DNA of 64,000 bases, from contig NZ_JAFBCZ010000008.1 of NCBI RefSeq assembly GCF_016907925.1, forward strand, positions 1 through 64,000, given 5' to 3'. The notes below the pieces were generated by a model. The model was not told the DNA's origin and did not search any database. It saw only the letters and a list, made by a program, of their open reading frames with translations. Source of the DNA: Herpetosiphon giganteus. Its GTDB lineage: Bacteria > Chloroflexota > Chloroflexia > Chloroflexales > Herpetosiphonaceae. The translations under genes were made by a program, and so were the position numbers. Position 1 is the stretch's first letter; each line of letters starts with the position of its first letter. Of this stretch, positions 31,545 to 40,675 are shown piece by piece.

Positions 31545-32339
31545 TTATTCGTTTGGCGTACCGCTGCCCATTTTATCGCGGGCCTCGTTGCGACTTAGAA
31601 TTTCGCCACTTGATTCTTGCGATTTTTCGCCTAGCCAGCCAAGCCAGACCAAGCCACCATTGAAGGCTAGCCCAAACAAGAGCATAAACCAACTTGGCAA
31701 TGGCCCGACGGCAGCCCGATCATACACCTCAGCAAACGATCGGGCAATTGTCGGATGGATGCCAACTTTGGTGACCCAACTCAAAGCCAAGAGGGCAAAA
31801 ATCCACACATAATTGCGCCGCAAGCGCCGACTCATGGCTTCGATGACGCTGATGTTAAAGTGCGGCTCCATTAAATCTTGGGCCAAGAGTTCGCGCCAAT
31901 GCGGCCCGCCGCTATCGCTATCTGGCTCGGGCGCAAGCATATCGGCGAAGAATTCGGTTTCCATCACCCGCACCCGCGTACGCCACAAATCGTAAAAGCG
32001 ATAGCGCCGCGCCTCGATAAACAAGAAAAACATAATCAACAGCGAATTAAGCAGAATCATCACCGGGGTATTGCTGGCGCTGCTGAAGGCAAACGAAAGC
32101 GTCGCCCCAGTTGTCAGCACTGCCCAATTGGTCGTGCCATCGAGCCGCACCCGCCAGGTGTTGGCACGCGACAATTCGCCGCGATACAAGTGAACCAAGG
32201 CGGTGTTAAATTCGTTTGGCGTGAGTGGTCGGGTAATCGGCAGCGGCGCACGGGGCATTGGTGCGGCTGTGGTAACCCGTGGGCCACGCATGCTTGGTGG
32301 CTCCGTCGGGCTGGGCGGAATAAAGGTTGGGCGTTGCAT
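31545..32339 (-). CDS. DUF2270 membrane protein
   Basis: A 264-residue protein of the DUF2270 family. After a Pro-rich N-terminus it has the conserved block ALVHLYRGELSRANTWRVRL followed by helices at about 90-130 (TTGATLSFAFSS, MILLNSLLIMFFLFIEARRY), then RVMETEFFADML and two more C-terminal helices (YVWIFALLALSWVTKVG, WFMLLFGLAFNGGLVWLGW). Function is unknown. The start at 32339 is chosen because the upstream in-frame residues are encoded by a repeat. It is likely cotranscribed with pyrC. Confidence 0.82.
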   Translation of the reverse strand: MQRPTFIPPSPTEPPSMRGPRVTTAAPMPRAPLPITRPLTPNEFNTALVHLYRGELSRANTWRVRLDGTTNWAVLTTGATLSFAFSSASNTPVMILLNSLLIMFFLFIEARRYRFYDLWRTRVRVMETEFFADMLAPEPDSDSGGPHWRELLAQDLMEPHFNISVIEAMSRRLRRNYVWIFALLALSWVTKVGIHPTIARSFAEVYDRAAVGPLPSWFMLLFGLAFNGGLVWLGWLGEKSQESSGEILSRNEARDKMGSGTPNE

Positions 32340-32349
32340 AGCCAGTACC

Positions 32350-32468
32350 TTTTTGCATAAGAACATAGAACAAAGAGCATAGAACAACGTTTGGCTATGC
32401 TCTTTTTGCTCGGCGGATCAATAATCAATCCTCTGATCGCTATGTTCTATGTTCTATGCTCTTTGTTC
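32350..32468. repeat. Two copies of the GTTCTATG-type intergenic repeat (family F)
   Basis: Copies at about 32350-32402 (reverse, AGAACATAGAACAAAGAGC) and 32440-32468 (forward, CTATGTTCTATGTTCTATGC) face each other between pfkA and the DUF2270 gene. Together they can form a long imperfect hairpin. Related stretches occur near 30.08, 33.84 and 35.31 kb. Confidence 0.7.
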
Positions 32469-32470
32469 TT

Positions 32471-33466
32471 CTAATAACGATCAAGAATTTTTGAAAGTTC
32501 GTAGAGCTTGGCATCAAGCACTTTGGGATTTGCCAGCACTTCATCATAGGGCGTGACGGTTAATTTGCGTGATTGCACGCCAACCAAACCGCCGTTCTTG
32601 CCAGATAGCAAAAACTCGACCGCGCCCGACCCAAGCCGCGTCGCCAAGGTACGATCAAAGGCCGATGGCGAGCCGCCGCGCTGAATATGGCCCAAAATTG
32701 TGGCCCGCGTGCGGAAGCTAAAGCTAAAGCCGCTTTCCTCTGCATCGATCTGGTTAATTTGGTCTTGGATGGTTTGGGCGTTTAGGTGCGCGCCTTCAGC
32801 AGCCACAATCACACAGTTGGTTTTGCCTTTGCGAAACGAACGCTTGATCACTTCGACCACATCTTCAATCGTTGTATCGGGAATTTCGGGAATTAAGATC
32901 GCCTCAGCGCCGCCAGCCAAGCCGCCCATCAAGGCCAAATAGCCAGAGTGGCGACCCATAGTTTCGATGATAAAAGCGCGTTGGTGCGATGAAGCAGTAT
33001 CTTTAATTTTATCGATCGCTTCAAGCACCGTGTTGAGCGCCGTATCTGCGCCGATGCTCATATCGGTGCCATACATATCGTTATCGATCGTGCCTGGCAA
33101 GCAGATGGTTGGCAAGCCATGTTCGGCGGTCAGAGCAGCGGCCCCGCGCAACGAACCATCGCCGCCAATCACCACCAAGCCTTCGATCCCATGCCAACGT
33201 AAATTCTCAATTGCTTTTTCGCGACCTGCGGGAGTCATAAATTCGGGCGAGCGAGCGGTGAGCAGCATCGTGCCGCCACGTTGAATAATCCCGCCCACAT
33301 CTTTATATTCAAGTCGCCGCATATCATTTTGAATCAGGCCAGCATAGCCTCGATACACGCCAAACACTTCACAGCCTGCATGGAGCGCAGTCCGCGTTAC
33401 AGCACGGATTGCGGGATTCATTCCTGGGGAGTCGCCACCACTGGTTAAAACGGCAATGCGATGCAT
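32471..33466 (-). CDS. pfkA: ATP-dependent 6-phosphofructokinase
   Basis: A 331-residue group A phosphofructokinase of glycolysis. Conserved sites are TSGGDSPGMNPAIRA, GGDGSLRGA (the Gly form associated with ATP use rather than pyrophosphate), PGTIDNDMYGTD with the catalytic Asp, MGRHSGYLAL and LGHIQRGGSPSAFDR. The ATG at 33466 is preferred to the upstream TTG because GAGG sits seven bases away and MHRIAVLTSGG is the family N-terminus. A small membrane-protein gene lies 71 bases upstream on the same strand. Confidence 0.95.
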   Translation of the reverse strand: MHRIAVLTSGGDSPGMNPAIRAVTRTALHAGCEVFGVYRGYAGLIQNDMRRLEYKDVGGIIQRGGTMLLTARSPEFMTPAGREKAIENLRWHGIEGLVVIGGDGSLRGAAALTAEHGLPTICLPGTIDNDMYGTDMSIGADTALNTVLEAIDKIKDTASSHQRAFIIETMGRHSGYLALMGGLAGGAEAILIPEIPDTTIEDVVEVIKRSFRKGKTNCVIVAAEGAHLNAQTIQDQINQIDAEESGFSFSFRTRATILGHIQRGGSPSAFDRTLATRLGSGAVEFLLSGKNGGLVGVQSRKLTVTPYDEVLANPKVLDAKLYELSKILDRY

Positions 33467-33537
33467 GATCAAACCTCATTGAAGTTATTATGCTTGAAGC
33501 GGCGACATTGCCGTCGATGGCAGCCTTGCCATGCAGT

Positions 33538-33714
33538 TCAAAACACTTTTCGTAAAATCCACCAGACCAAGATCACACTCGCCACCAGAAACCCCAGAAA
33601 ACCTAGCCCACTTACTGGAACGACAATGACGATTGAAGTTCGCCGGATTACAACCCACAAAACAATTGCGATTGCTACCCACAGGAGTAGCCGATTGGTT
33701 GACGATTTTCGCAT
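33538..33714 (-). CDS. Small two-helix membrane protein
   Basis: A 58-residue protein with a basic N-terminus (MRKSSTNR), two hydrophobic helices (LLLWVAIAIVLWVVI and a second of about 22 residues rich in Val, Gly and Leu) and a basic end (RKVF). GAGG five bases before the ATG at 33714 supports translation. Its place just upstream of pfkA and clear membrane topology argue that it is real, though unrecognised. Confidence 0.55.
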   Translation of the reverse strand: MRKSSTNRLLLWVAIAIVLWVVIRRTSIVIVVPVSGLGFLGFLVASVILVWWILRKVF

Positions 33715-33836
33715 ATGTGCCTCGGCCTTGGTGCGCCCCATTATACCAAGAAGCGACTATTTCGGTGCTAATTGATTTCAGGGGTATCATGGCATTGTTC
33801 AATCCAAATAGCAAGCATTTTCGTAGGGATGGGTTA

Positions 33837-34262
33837 GAACAAAGAACATAGAACATAGAGCATAGACGAGCTACATTTTTTTAACGCAGAGGCGCAGAAA
33901 TGGGAAGCTATAGGATGATGACTATTTGTAATGGTACATCAGGTTAACCACCGCCTGATCCCCTCACCCCAACCCCTCTCCCACGTGGCGGGCGAGGGGC
34001 TTTAATCCCGTGGGTCTGCCACACGGTGTGGTGAAAACGGGTGCTCCCCCTCGCCCGCGTTTTCGTGGGAGAGGGGGCTGGGGGGGTGAGGGAACGCGGT
34101 TGCCAATCCAATGAACCATTACAGCTATTGCCTAGCGGAACGATTTTTAGGATTTTTATGACCTATAGCCCAAAGCCCATAGCCATCTTTCCCTCTGCGC
34201 CTCTGCGTTAAATTTTGGACTTCTGATATTTTTTGATTTTTGACTTTTGCTTTCTGACTTTT
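33837..34262. repeat. Intergenic repeat mosaic with a family A copy
   Basis: In order: AGAACAAAGAACATAGAAC units (33837-33868); TTTAACGCAGAGGCGCAG (about 33880); a full paired-hairpin family A copy (33960-34092) with its CCAATCCAATGAACCATTAC flank; AGCCCAAAGCCCATAGCC units (about 34156-34183); CTCTGCGCCTCTGCG (34193); and TTTTTGACTTTTGC/TCTGACTTTT units (about 34230-34262). At least six families are stacked in about 430 bases between divergent genes. No coding potential is seen. Confidence 0.8.
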
Positions 34263-34278
34263 ACAAAGGGGTTTTCGC

Positions 34279-35316
34279 ATGGAATCGTCGCTTGATCGTT
34301 CGCAGCCGCGCTCGGCCCAAACCGCGCTCTGGCTTGGGATTGTGTTTAGTTTTGCTTTTACGGCGCTAATTTGGTGGGCAGGCCAGCGCTTGCACGCCAT
34401 CGAAAAGCTGCCAGACCAAGGCGCAAGCTGGTATTATTGGCAATTGCCCAATCCAACGCTGTGGTCGCGGGTTACCGCGTGGGGCGGCTATTTATTGCAT
34501 CAAGTGACGATTTGGGCCGCAATTTATTATGCCCAAACCCGGGTTAAAAAATATACCAACGGCTTGCAAGCAATCAATTGGTTTGCCCTTGGCGCAAATG
34601 CGCTGTTTATTGTGTTGCACTTTATTCAGACCCATTTTTGGTATGATGGCCTAGCCCAAGATGTTTCGATCTTCAGCTCGCAAGGCTCAGTAATTGTCAT
34701 GCTGGTCTGGATTTTGTTGATGGAAAATAGCCGCCGCGGCTTGTTTATGGGCAAACGTGCGCCAATTAGCAAAGAAATTGGCCGTGCTGCCCGTCAATAT
34801 CATGGCTATGTCTTCTCGTGGGCAGCTATTTACACCTTCTGGTATCACCCAATGGAAACCAGCAGTGGCCACTTGGTGGGCTTCGTGTATATGTTCTTCC
34901 TGTTGCTCCAAGGCAGCCTGTTTCTGACCCGCATTCACGTCAATCGCTGGTGGATGTTGACTCAAGAGGTGATGGTGTTGTTTCACGGCGCGATGGTGGC
35001 CTTCGTGCAAGCTGGCCCAACTGGCTTCTGGCCAATGTTCTTCTTTGGCTTCTTCGGCATTTTCGTCATTACCCAAATGCATGGCTTGGGCTTGAGCAAA
35101 GCTTGGCGCTGGCTGCTTGGTGGCGCTTATCTCGCCTTAGTTATCGGCATTTACACGTGGCGCGGCTGGAACAAAATCGATGAAATTGTGCGTATTCCAG
35201 TGATTGAATATGCCTTAGTTGCCGTATTGGCGTTGTTGATTTGGCTCGTGCTGCAAGCTGCCAAGCTCTTTACCCGCCGCAAAGCCGTTTTAGTTAGCGA
35301 CGAACAAAGAGCATAG
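34279..35316 (+). CDS. Polytopic membrane protein with several helix-embedded His residues, unknown function
   Basis: A 345-residue integral membrane protein I do not recognise. About eight hydrophobic segments can be drawn, from LGIVFSFAFTALIWWAG to LVAVLALLIWLVLQ. His residues lie inside or at the ends of several helices (LLHQVTIWA, IVLHFIQTHFW, YHPMETSSGHLVGF, VLFHGAMVAF, TQMHGLG), and Trp is unusually frequent. Clustered intramembrane His can mark heme, copper or di-metal binding, but no named family fits. The start is ATG 34279 with AAAGGGG upstream. It stands alone between repeat mosaics. Confidence 0.65.
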   Translation: MESSLDRSQPRSAQTALWLGIVFSFAFTALIWWAGQRLHAIEKLPDQGASWYYWQLPNPTLWSRVTAWGGYLLHQVTIWAAIYYAQTRVKKYTNGLQAINWFALGANALFIVLHFIQTHFWYDGLAQDVSIFSSQGSVIVMLVWILLMENSRRGLFMGKRAPISKEIGRAARQYHGYVFSWAAIYTFWYHPMETSSGHLVGFVYMFFLLLQGSLFLTRIHVNRWWMLTQEVMVLFHGAMVAFVQAGPTGFWPMFFFGFFGIFVITQMHGLGLSKAWRWLLGGAYLALVIGIYTWRGWNKIDEIVRIPVIEYALVAVLALLIWLVLQAAKLFTRRKAVLVSDEQRA

Positions 35317-35470
35317 AACATAGAGCATAGAGGAAAATTTAACGCAGCGGCCCAGAGCACCAAAGGATGAAGGATGAGGGATGAAGGATGAACTTGATCC
35401 ATGGGTGGCTAAAACAGCTTCGCGATCTTCGTGCCCTTCGTGGTTTCATTCTTCGTGCGCTTCGTGGATC
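35304..35470. repeat. Intergenic repeat mosaic (families F, D, B, C)
   Basis: It starts within the last codons of the polytopic membrane gene (GAACAAAGAGCATAGAAC) and continues with AACGCAGCGGCCCAGAGC, then GGATGAAGGATGAGGGATG (35362-35391) and a CTTCGTGCCCTTCGTGG stretch (about 35419-35470). The last of these supplies the final bases up to the priA stop codon. Confidence 0.75.
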
Positions 35471-37958
35471 ACAATAAACTGACCGGATCGACATCGATCG
35501 TCCAGCCGGCGGGAATTTTCAAAGCGTGTAATAAATCGGTTGGGTCGGGCAAACGCACCAAAATATGCCAGCGATACAAATCGCGCACTTTTTGCAAAAA
35601 GGCAGGCGACGGCCCAATAATCGCCCAATCGCGGATGCGCCGTCGCTCTAGCTCCTCGCGTAGCTGCGTATCGAATTCGCGCACCACCCGCTCAACGGTT
35701 TTGCTCGATGGCGATTGGGTCATAAAGCGAATCAGGCGGCTAAATGGCGGGTAGTGGGCTGTGCGGCGAAAGGCAATTTCTTCGCGATAAAATTGGCGAT
35801 AATCGTGCTGCGCCGCTGCCTGAATTGCATAATGTTCAGGATTATAACTTTGGATAATTACCTGTCCACCACCAGCCCGCCGTCCAGCCCGCCCAGCCAC
35901 TTGGGCCAATAATTGAAAGGTGCGCTCGCCCGAGCGAAAATCGGGCAAATTCAAGGCCGTATCGGCGGTAATGACCCCAACCAAGGTCACCAACGGCAAA
36001 TCAAAACCTTTGGCAACCATCTGGGTTCCCACCAAAATATCGGCTTCGTGCTGGGTAAATTGGTTGAGCAAGGCTTCGTGCGAGCCTTTGCGCCCAGTCA
36101 CATCGCGATCCCAGCGCATTACCCTCGCTTCAGGATAGAGCAATTTGACTTCTTCGACCACTCGTTGCGTGCCAACCCCAAAATCGCGAATGCGGGTGCT
36201 AAAACAGCTTGGGCAGTTGCGCGGAACCCAATCGACGTGGCCACAATAATGGCAGCGCAACGTCGGCGGCGCATTCGGCTCGCCCTCGGTTCCGTGCACC
36301 GCCAACGCTACGGCGCAACGCGGGCACTGAATCGTCGTGCCACAATCACGGCACATTACAAACGAAGCGATGCCGCGCCGATTCAAAAATAAAATGGTTT
36401 GTTCGCGTTTTTCCAGCGTGCGCTGAATCGCGCTTTGCAACGGGCGGCTAAACATCGACCTCACGCCGGCCTTGAGTTCGCTGCGCATATCGACGATCTG
36501 CACTGGCGGCATGGGAATCGGATCAGCTTTGGTTACACCCGCTACGGTTTTGCGCCCAACCCGTTCGTGCAATTCCAGCACTTCGTATTTGTTGATTTGC
36601 ACGGCGTAGGCACTTTCTAATGATGGAGTGGCGCTGCCCAAAATCAGCACAGCGCCAGCCAATTCTGCCAACTTCACCGCCAAATCGCGGGCGTGATAAT
36701 AGGGCGTGGCTTCGTGTTTAAACGAATGCTCGTGCTCTTCGTCAACAATAATTAATTGCAATTTACCCAGCGGCGACCAAATTGCCGAACGCGAGCCAAT
36801 CGCCACTTGGGCAGCGCCACGTCGCAAGCGCCGCCATTCGTCGTAGCGCTCGCCAACGCTCAGTTCCGAGTGCAGCACCGCCAATTGCTCGGGAAAGCGC
36901 GCCGCAAACCGCCGCACCAATTGCGTGGTTAGGGCAATTTCTGGCACCAACACCAAAGCTTGGCCACCATTGCGCAAGGCACGGCCAATCGCCCGCAAAT
37001 AGAGCTCGGTTTTGCCGCTGCCAGTTACGCCATGCAACAAGATTGGTTTGGCCTTACCAGTTCGCGCCGCCAAATCTTGAGCTTCGACAATTTGCCGCCA
37101 ACCCCGTTCTTGCTCAAGCGTCAGTTCTGGCGGAAACTCCAACGGTGGAATGCGGCCAAGCAGCGGGTCGCGCCGCACTTCAACTTGCTCAAGCTGAATC
37201 AAATTACGCAAGGCCAAGCTGCGTAGATGGCTCAAGGTTGCGCCAACATCACGTAACTCTGGCAACAGCACCGTTTCGCCATCAAGCGCTTGCTCCAAAA
37301 TTGCTTGATAAATTGCCGCCAAACGGGGTGCTTTGCTCAATTCGGCCAAGGCTTCAGCGGGGTTGATGCTGGTTGATTGCACGCTCCATTCGCGTTTTGG
37401 TTTGGCCGCTGGCCGCGAAACCAAACTGCCCAGCGCAATCAAGCCTCGTTCATGGAGTTCGGTATAACTGCGACGCAGATCAGCGTCCGAGCCACGCAAA
37501 TCGACTCGCAGCTGGCGTTCGCTTTGCTCGCCAACTCGCCGCAGATGAAACAAAATCGCCCGTTCGCGCTCATCGAGCACGCCAAGCTCAATCTTCTGGC
37601 CTTGCTCGGTTGGCCGCCACGTGCGCTCAATTTCTTGCTTCACGCCAGGCGGCATAGTCAATTGCACCGCCTCCCACAGGCGCACCGCTTGGGTTTGGCT
37701 AAACCATTGAGCCAAGGCCAATTGAGCGGGCGCGGCAATCGCTTCGGGGTCGGCGTGTTCAAGAATATCGCGTACCACAAAGCCTTGGGGCCGTTGGGTC
37801 ATAAATTCTAAAACGACACCCTGCACCCGCCGCGGCCCAAGCGGAACCCACACCAACGCTCCAACGCTCAACGGTCGGAGTTGCGGCGGCACAGCATAGG
37901 TCAAAATCGCCTCAGGATTATCGGGCAAATAGGCATTGAGAGCAACGTGGGCATACAT
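35469..37958 (-). CDS. priA: Primosomal protein N' (replication restart helicase)
   Basis: An 829-residue superfamily 2 helicase that reloads the replisome at stalled forks. The N-terminal DNA-binding domain (1-110) has VPLGPRRVQGVV. The helicase core has Walker A HGVTGSGKTELYLRA, DEEHEHSFKHEATPYYHARD and the QMVAKGFDLP and QVAGRAGR motifs. Between the helicase lobes is the zinc-binding insert with CRDCGTTIQCPRC and CHYCGH/CPSC pairs. Length fits the family. The start at 37958 removes a short non-conserved extension. No operon partner. Confidence 0.95.
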   Translation of the reverse strand: MYAHVALNAYLPDNPEAILTYAVPPQLRPLSVGALVWVPLGPRRVQGVVLEFMTQRPQGFVVRDILEHADPEAIAAPAQLALAQWFSQTQAVRLWEAVQLTMPPGVKQEIERTWRPTEQGQKIELGVLDERERAILFHLRRVGEQSERQLRVDLRGSDADLRRSYTELHERGLIALGSLVSRPAAKPKREWSVQSTSINPAEALAELSKAPRLAAIYQAILEQALDGETVLLPELRDVGATLSHLRSLALRNLIQLEQVEVRRDPLLGRIPPLEFPPELTLEQERGWRQIVEAQDLAARTGKAKPILLHGVTGSGKTELYLRAIGRALRNGGQALVLVPEIALTTQLVRRFAARFPEQLAVLHSELSVGERYDEWRRLRRGAAQVAIGSRSAIWSPLGKLQLIIVDEEHEHSFKHEATPYYHARDLAVKLAELAGAVLILGSATPSLESAYAVQINKYEVLELHERVGRKTVAGVTKADPIPMPPVQIVDMRSELKAGVRSMFSRPLQSAIQRTLEKREQTILFLNRRGIASFVMCRDCGTTIQCPRCAVALAVHGTEGEPNAPPTLRCHYCGHVDWVPRNCPSCFSTRIRDFGVGTQRVVEEVKLLYPEARVMRWDRDVTGRKGSHEALLNQFTQHEADILVGTQMVAKGFDLPLVTLVGVITADTALNLPDFRSGERTFQLLAQVAGRAGRRAGGGQVIIQSYNPEHYAIQAAAQHDYRQFYREEIAFRRTAHYPPFSRLIRFMTQSPSSKTVERVVREFDTQLREELERRRIRDWAIIGPSPAFLQKVRDLYRWHILVRLPDPTDLLHALKIPAGWTIDVDPVSLL

Positions 37959-38032
37959 AGCAGTGGGCTTGCTTCCTTCACACAAAACAGCGCAAATCTA
38001 TCATAGCACATCCTTGCTAGCCCAAATTTAAT

Positions 38033-38422
38033 TAAGGATGAAGGATGAATTATGAGGGATGAAAACAAAAGTCAAAAGTCAAAAGTCAGAAGTCAAAAAG
38101 TGATCAGGAGTCAGTTGTCAGGGGCTAGGGATCAGGCTGTAAGAACAGAGAGATTAGGGATTGGGCTTTTAGCTATTGGAACATCATCAAGCAAATCTGT
38201 GGCAATCTGTGGCTAAAAGATGATTATTCGTGAAATTCGTGGAATTCGTGGCTAAAAAACATTCTTCGCGCTCTTCGCGTTCTTCGCGGTTTCGTCTTTC
38301 GTGGATCACGTGCTTAACGCAGAGGCGCAGAGCAACGATGGCTGTAGGCTTTGGGCTAGCGGAGTTTTGTTTGAAATACGCTAATTATTCCCATAGCCAA
38401 TAGACTAGAGCCTATAGCCACA
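38033..38422. repeat. Intergenic repeat mosaic (families B, G, E, C, D)
   Basis: Units in order are AAGGATGAAGGATGAATTATG (38033-38060); AAAGTCAAAAGTCAAAAGTC (38069-38098); AGGGATTAGGCT-like and GGGCTTTTAGC units; GTGAAATTCGTGGAATTCG and TTCTTCGCGCTCTTCGCG (38228-38311); TTAACGCAGAGGCGCAGAGC (38311-38331); and CCAATAGACTAGAGCC/TATAGCC (38397-38422). The 550-base gap between priA and the SnoaL-like gene has no other recognisable feature apart from the promoter region just before 38509. Confidence 0.78.
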
Positions 38423-38508
38423 TCCCCTCTTGTGCGCTTAATTCAGTCATGAGGCGGTACAATCAACTTGGATTAATTGGCATAATTGGAGCGATCAAGG
38501 AGGAAGTA

Positions 38509-38901
38509 ATGCTCGACGATCAAACACAGATTCGCCAATTGGTAACAACATGGATCGAAGCAACCGAAGCCGGCGACGTAAGCAAAATCTTGCCTTTGTT
38601 GGATGATGAGGTGATTTTTTTGGTCGCAGGCCAAGCCCCAATGCGCGGCAAACAGGCCTTCGCCGCCGCTTCAGCAGGCTTAAGCCAATTCAAACTCAAG
38701 ATCTCGTTTGAAATTCAAGAGATTAAACTTAATGGCAAATGGGCCACCTGCTGGAACCAACTGCGGGTGCAGATTCAGCCAGCCAATGGTCAAGCGCCAA
38801 TCATTCGGGCAGGCGATAGCTTTTCGTTGTGGCAAAAGCATGCCCATGGTTGGCTCTTGCTGCGCGATGCGAATATGCTCCAAACATTAAAAGAGGATTG
38901 A
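38509..38901 (+). CDS. SnoaL-like/DUF4440 NTF2-fold protein
   Basis: A 130-residue alpha+beta cone protein of the SgcJ/EcaC or DUF4440 type. The pattern IRQLVTTWIEATEAGDVSKILPLL, then DDEVIFLVAGQAPMRGKQAF, with later strands IKLNGKWATCWNQLRVQI and WQKHAHGWLLLRDANML, is characteristic. Family members are ligand-binding proteins or isomerase-like enzymes; no specific substrate can be given. AAGGAGG eight bases upstream fixes the ATG at 38509. It is followed after two bases by the PaiB gene, so the pair is one transcript. Confidence 0.82.
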   Translation: MLDDQTQIRQLVTTWIEATEAGDVSKILPLLDDEVIFLVAGQAPMRGKQAFAAASAGLSQFKLKISFEIQEIKLNGKWATCWNQLRVQIQPANGQAPIIRAGDSFSLWQKHAHGWLLLRDANMLQTLKED

Positions 38902-38903
38902 CC

Positions 38904-39542
38904 ATGTACATCCCCAAACATTTTGCCGAGCCACGCCGCGAAGTATTGCACGAATTAATCCAGCGCCAACCCTTGGCAACAATTATTACCCTCAATCAAA
39001 ACGGCATCAACGCCAATCACATTCCGCTCTATCTCGACCCGCAGGCTGGCGAGTTTGGCACGCTCTACGGCCATGTGGCGCGTGCTAATAGCATCTGGCA
39101 GGAACATACTTCGCAACACGAAATCTTGGCAATTTTCCATGGCACCGATAGCTACATCACGCCAAGTTGGTATGCTAGCAAAGCCCAAACTGGCAAGGTT
39201 GTGCCAACTTGGAATTATGCTGTGGCCCATGCCTATGGCCCTTTACAAGTCATCGACGATCCACAATGGCTGCGCCAACAACTCGAACAGCTGACCAAGC
39301 ACAATGAAGCTTCATTTGAACATCAATGGCAAGTTGACGATGCGCCGCACGAATATACCGAAGCCTTGCTCAAGGCGATTGTTGGCATCGCGATTCCAAT
39401 CAGCCGCTTGCTGGGCAAATGGAAGGTTAGCCAAAATCAGCCTCATGCCAATCAACAAAGCGTGATTGCAGGCTTAGAGGCCAGCAACGAACCCACGGCA
39501 TCGGCAATGATTGAGCTGATCAAACAACGTCAATCATCGTGA
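38904..39542 (+). CDS. FMN-binding negative transcriptional regulator, PaiB family
   Basis: A 212-residue flavin-split-barrel protein. It has the PaiB opening MYIPKHFAEPRREVLHELI, a central FHGTDSYITPSWYASKAQTG (FMN-binding region) and PTWNYAVAHAYG, and closes with the GIAIPISRLLGKWKVSQNQ block. In Bacillus PaiB affects sporulation and protease genes, but the family's biochemical role is unclear. AGAGGA upstream of the ATG at 38904 marks the start. It lies in an operon with the SnoaL-like gene. Confidence 0.88.
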   Translation: MYIPKHFAEPRREVLHELIQRQPLATIITLNQNGINANHIPLYLDPQAGEFGTLYGHVARANSIWQEHTSQHEILAIFHGTDSYITPSWYASKAQTGKVVPTWNYAVAHAYGPLQVIDDPQWLRQQLEQLTKHNEASFEHQWQVDDAPHEYTEALLKAIVGIAIPISRLLGKWKVSQNQPHANQQSVIAGLEASNEPTASAMIELIKQRQSS

Positions 39543-39697
39543 CGCTGCGCTAGGCTGATTAATGTAAGCTGCTGTGGACTGTTAGACCATTGCTTGAGGC
39601 TACTTAGCAGATTAATTCGTGCTTGATTCATTGACCCACTGCGCTTTTGAGCACTTGGGTCTTTAATGTAGAATTCTTTTTACCAAGGAGTATGACT

Positions 39698-40618
39698 ATG
39701 CCTCAACGCGTATGGCTCCGCCGCTGGGCAAAATTCCAAGCACTCGGCTTGTCCGCCGCAATCTTAGCCGCCTGTGGTACGAGCACACCCGAAGATCGCA
39801 CAATTGCCCTCGCAACTGTTCCACCAACTGCAACCGCCACAACCGCACCAACCGATGTGCCTGCAACCGCCACAACCGCCGCTGCAACCAGCGTGCCCAG
39901 CGTGCCACCCAAAACCATAACCGTCGAGCCAACTCCAAGCCCAACCTTTACCCCAGAACAAGCCGAACTCGAACGCCGCTTTCGGGCGGCGGTTAGCGAT
40001 GCAGAAATTGCCGAAGCCAGCGAAATTTCCGATCAACTGACAATTATCGATGCCAATAATAGCAACCTTGTGCGCGATGAAGCCACAGGTCGGGTGTTGG
40101 TTGCAACCTGGACCTCGTGGAATGGCTATGATGGCTTGGTCGGCCAAGAAACCACAACGACCCGCGAAACATGGGTCAGCGTCGTGCCCGAAATGCAAAA
40201 TTTCTGCAAAGCCTATACCGCAACCGCTGATGTGCCATTGACCCTGCGCTTGGAGCAATTGCTCGGCTTGCCCGCCAATAATGGCAAAAATCGGATTGTT
40301 CACTTGTGGGTTCCGACCGAAGATCTCTTTCGCCCAAGCCCTGACCCAGAAATTACTGATAGCGTTGCTCAACTAGAAATGCCTGAAGCAAGTGCATTTC
40401 CATCGCAACAAGATTATGAATTTAGCCGCGATTGGTTCAATCTTCAGCGCAGCCTCTCGTATGATGCCAAAAATGGCTATCCTTGGACCCGCCTTGGCTA
40501 TACCTATGATTGGGGCAATCCAGAGAGTGAGGTTGGGTTGAGCGAGTTTGTTGTTTGGGCCAAAACAACCGTCAAAGTGGAGAGTGTTACCCAGAACGAG
40601 GCCTATTGCCAGCCCTAA
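39698..40618 (+). CDS. Exported lipoprotein of unknown function
   Basis: A 306-residue protein. AAGGAG seven bases away selects the ATG at 39698, giving a signal with an Arg-rich start (MPQRVWLRRWAKF) and lipobox (LAACGTS). A Thr/Ala/Pro-rich linker (about 30-85) leads to a globular domain with many Trp and acidic residues (VLVATWTSWNGYDG, RETWVSVVPEMQNFC, LVHLWVPTEDLF). No family was recognised. The repeated Glu/Asp and two Cys near the ends of the domain suggest a folded secreted module. A palindromic terminator follows. Confidence 0.7.
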   Translation: MPQRVWLRRWAKFQALGLSAAILAACGTSTPEDRTIALATVPPTATATTAPTDVPATATTAAATSVPSVPPKTITVEPTPSPTFTPEQAELERRFRAAVSDAEIAEASEISDQLTIIDANNSNLVRDEATGRVLVATWTSWNGYDGLVGQETTTTRETWVSVVPEMQNFCKAYTATADVPLTLRLEQLLGLPANNGKNRIVHLWVPTEDLFRPSPDPEITDSVAQLEMPEASAFPSQQDYEFSRDWFNLQRSLSYDAKNGYPWTRLGYTYDWGNPESEVGLSEFVVWAKTTVKVESVTQNEAYCQP

Positions 40619-40631
40619 TTTCCAGCCAAGC

Positions 40632-40670
40632 CCGCCGTTGGATCAGCCCAACCCGATCCAACGGCGGATT
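40632..40670. terminator. Hairpin terminator between convergent genes
   Basis: A perfect 13-bp inverted repeat, CCGCCGTTGGATC (40632-40644) with GATCCAACGGCGG (40655-40667), and a ten-base loop. It is followed by ATTTAAG. The T-run is short, but the position between the lipoprotein (+) and permease (-) stops supports a terminator function. Confidence 0.65.
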
Positions 40671-40675
40671 TAAGT

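Noticed and set aside
35913-36392. Plus-strand open frames antisense to priA
   Set aside because: priA motifs are complete on the minus strand; these frames show only reversed composition.
38033-38422. Insertion sequence remnants in repeat mosaics
   Set aside because: No transposase fragment, terminal inverted repeat pair or target duplication could be found.
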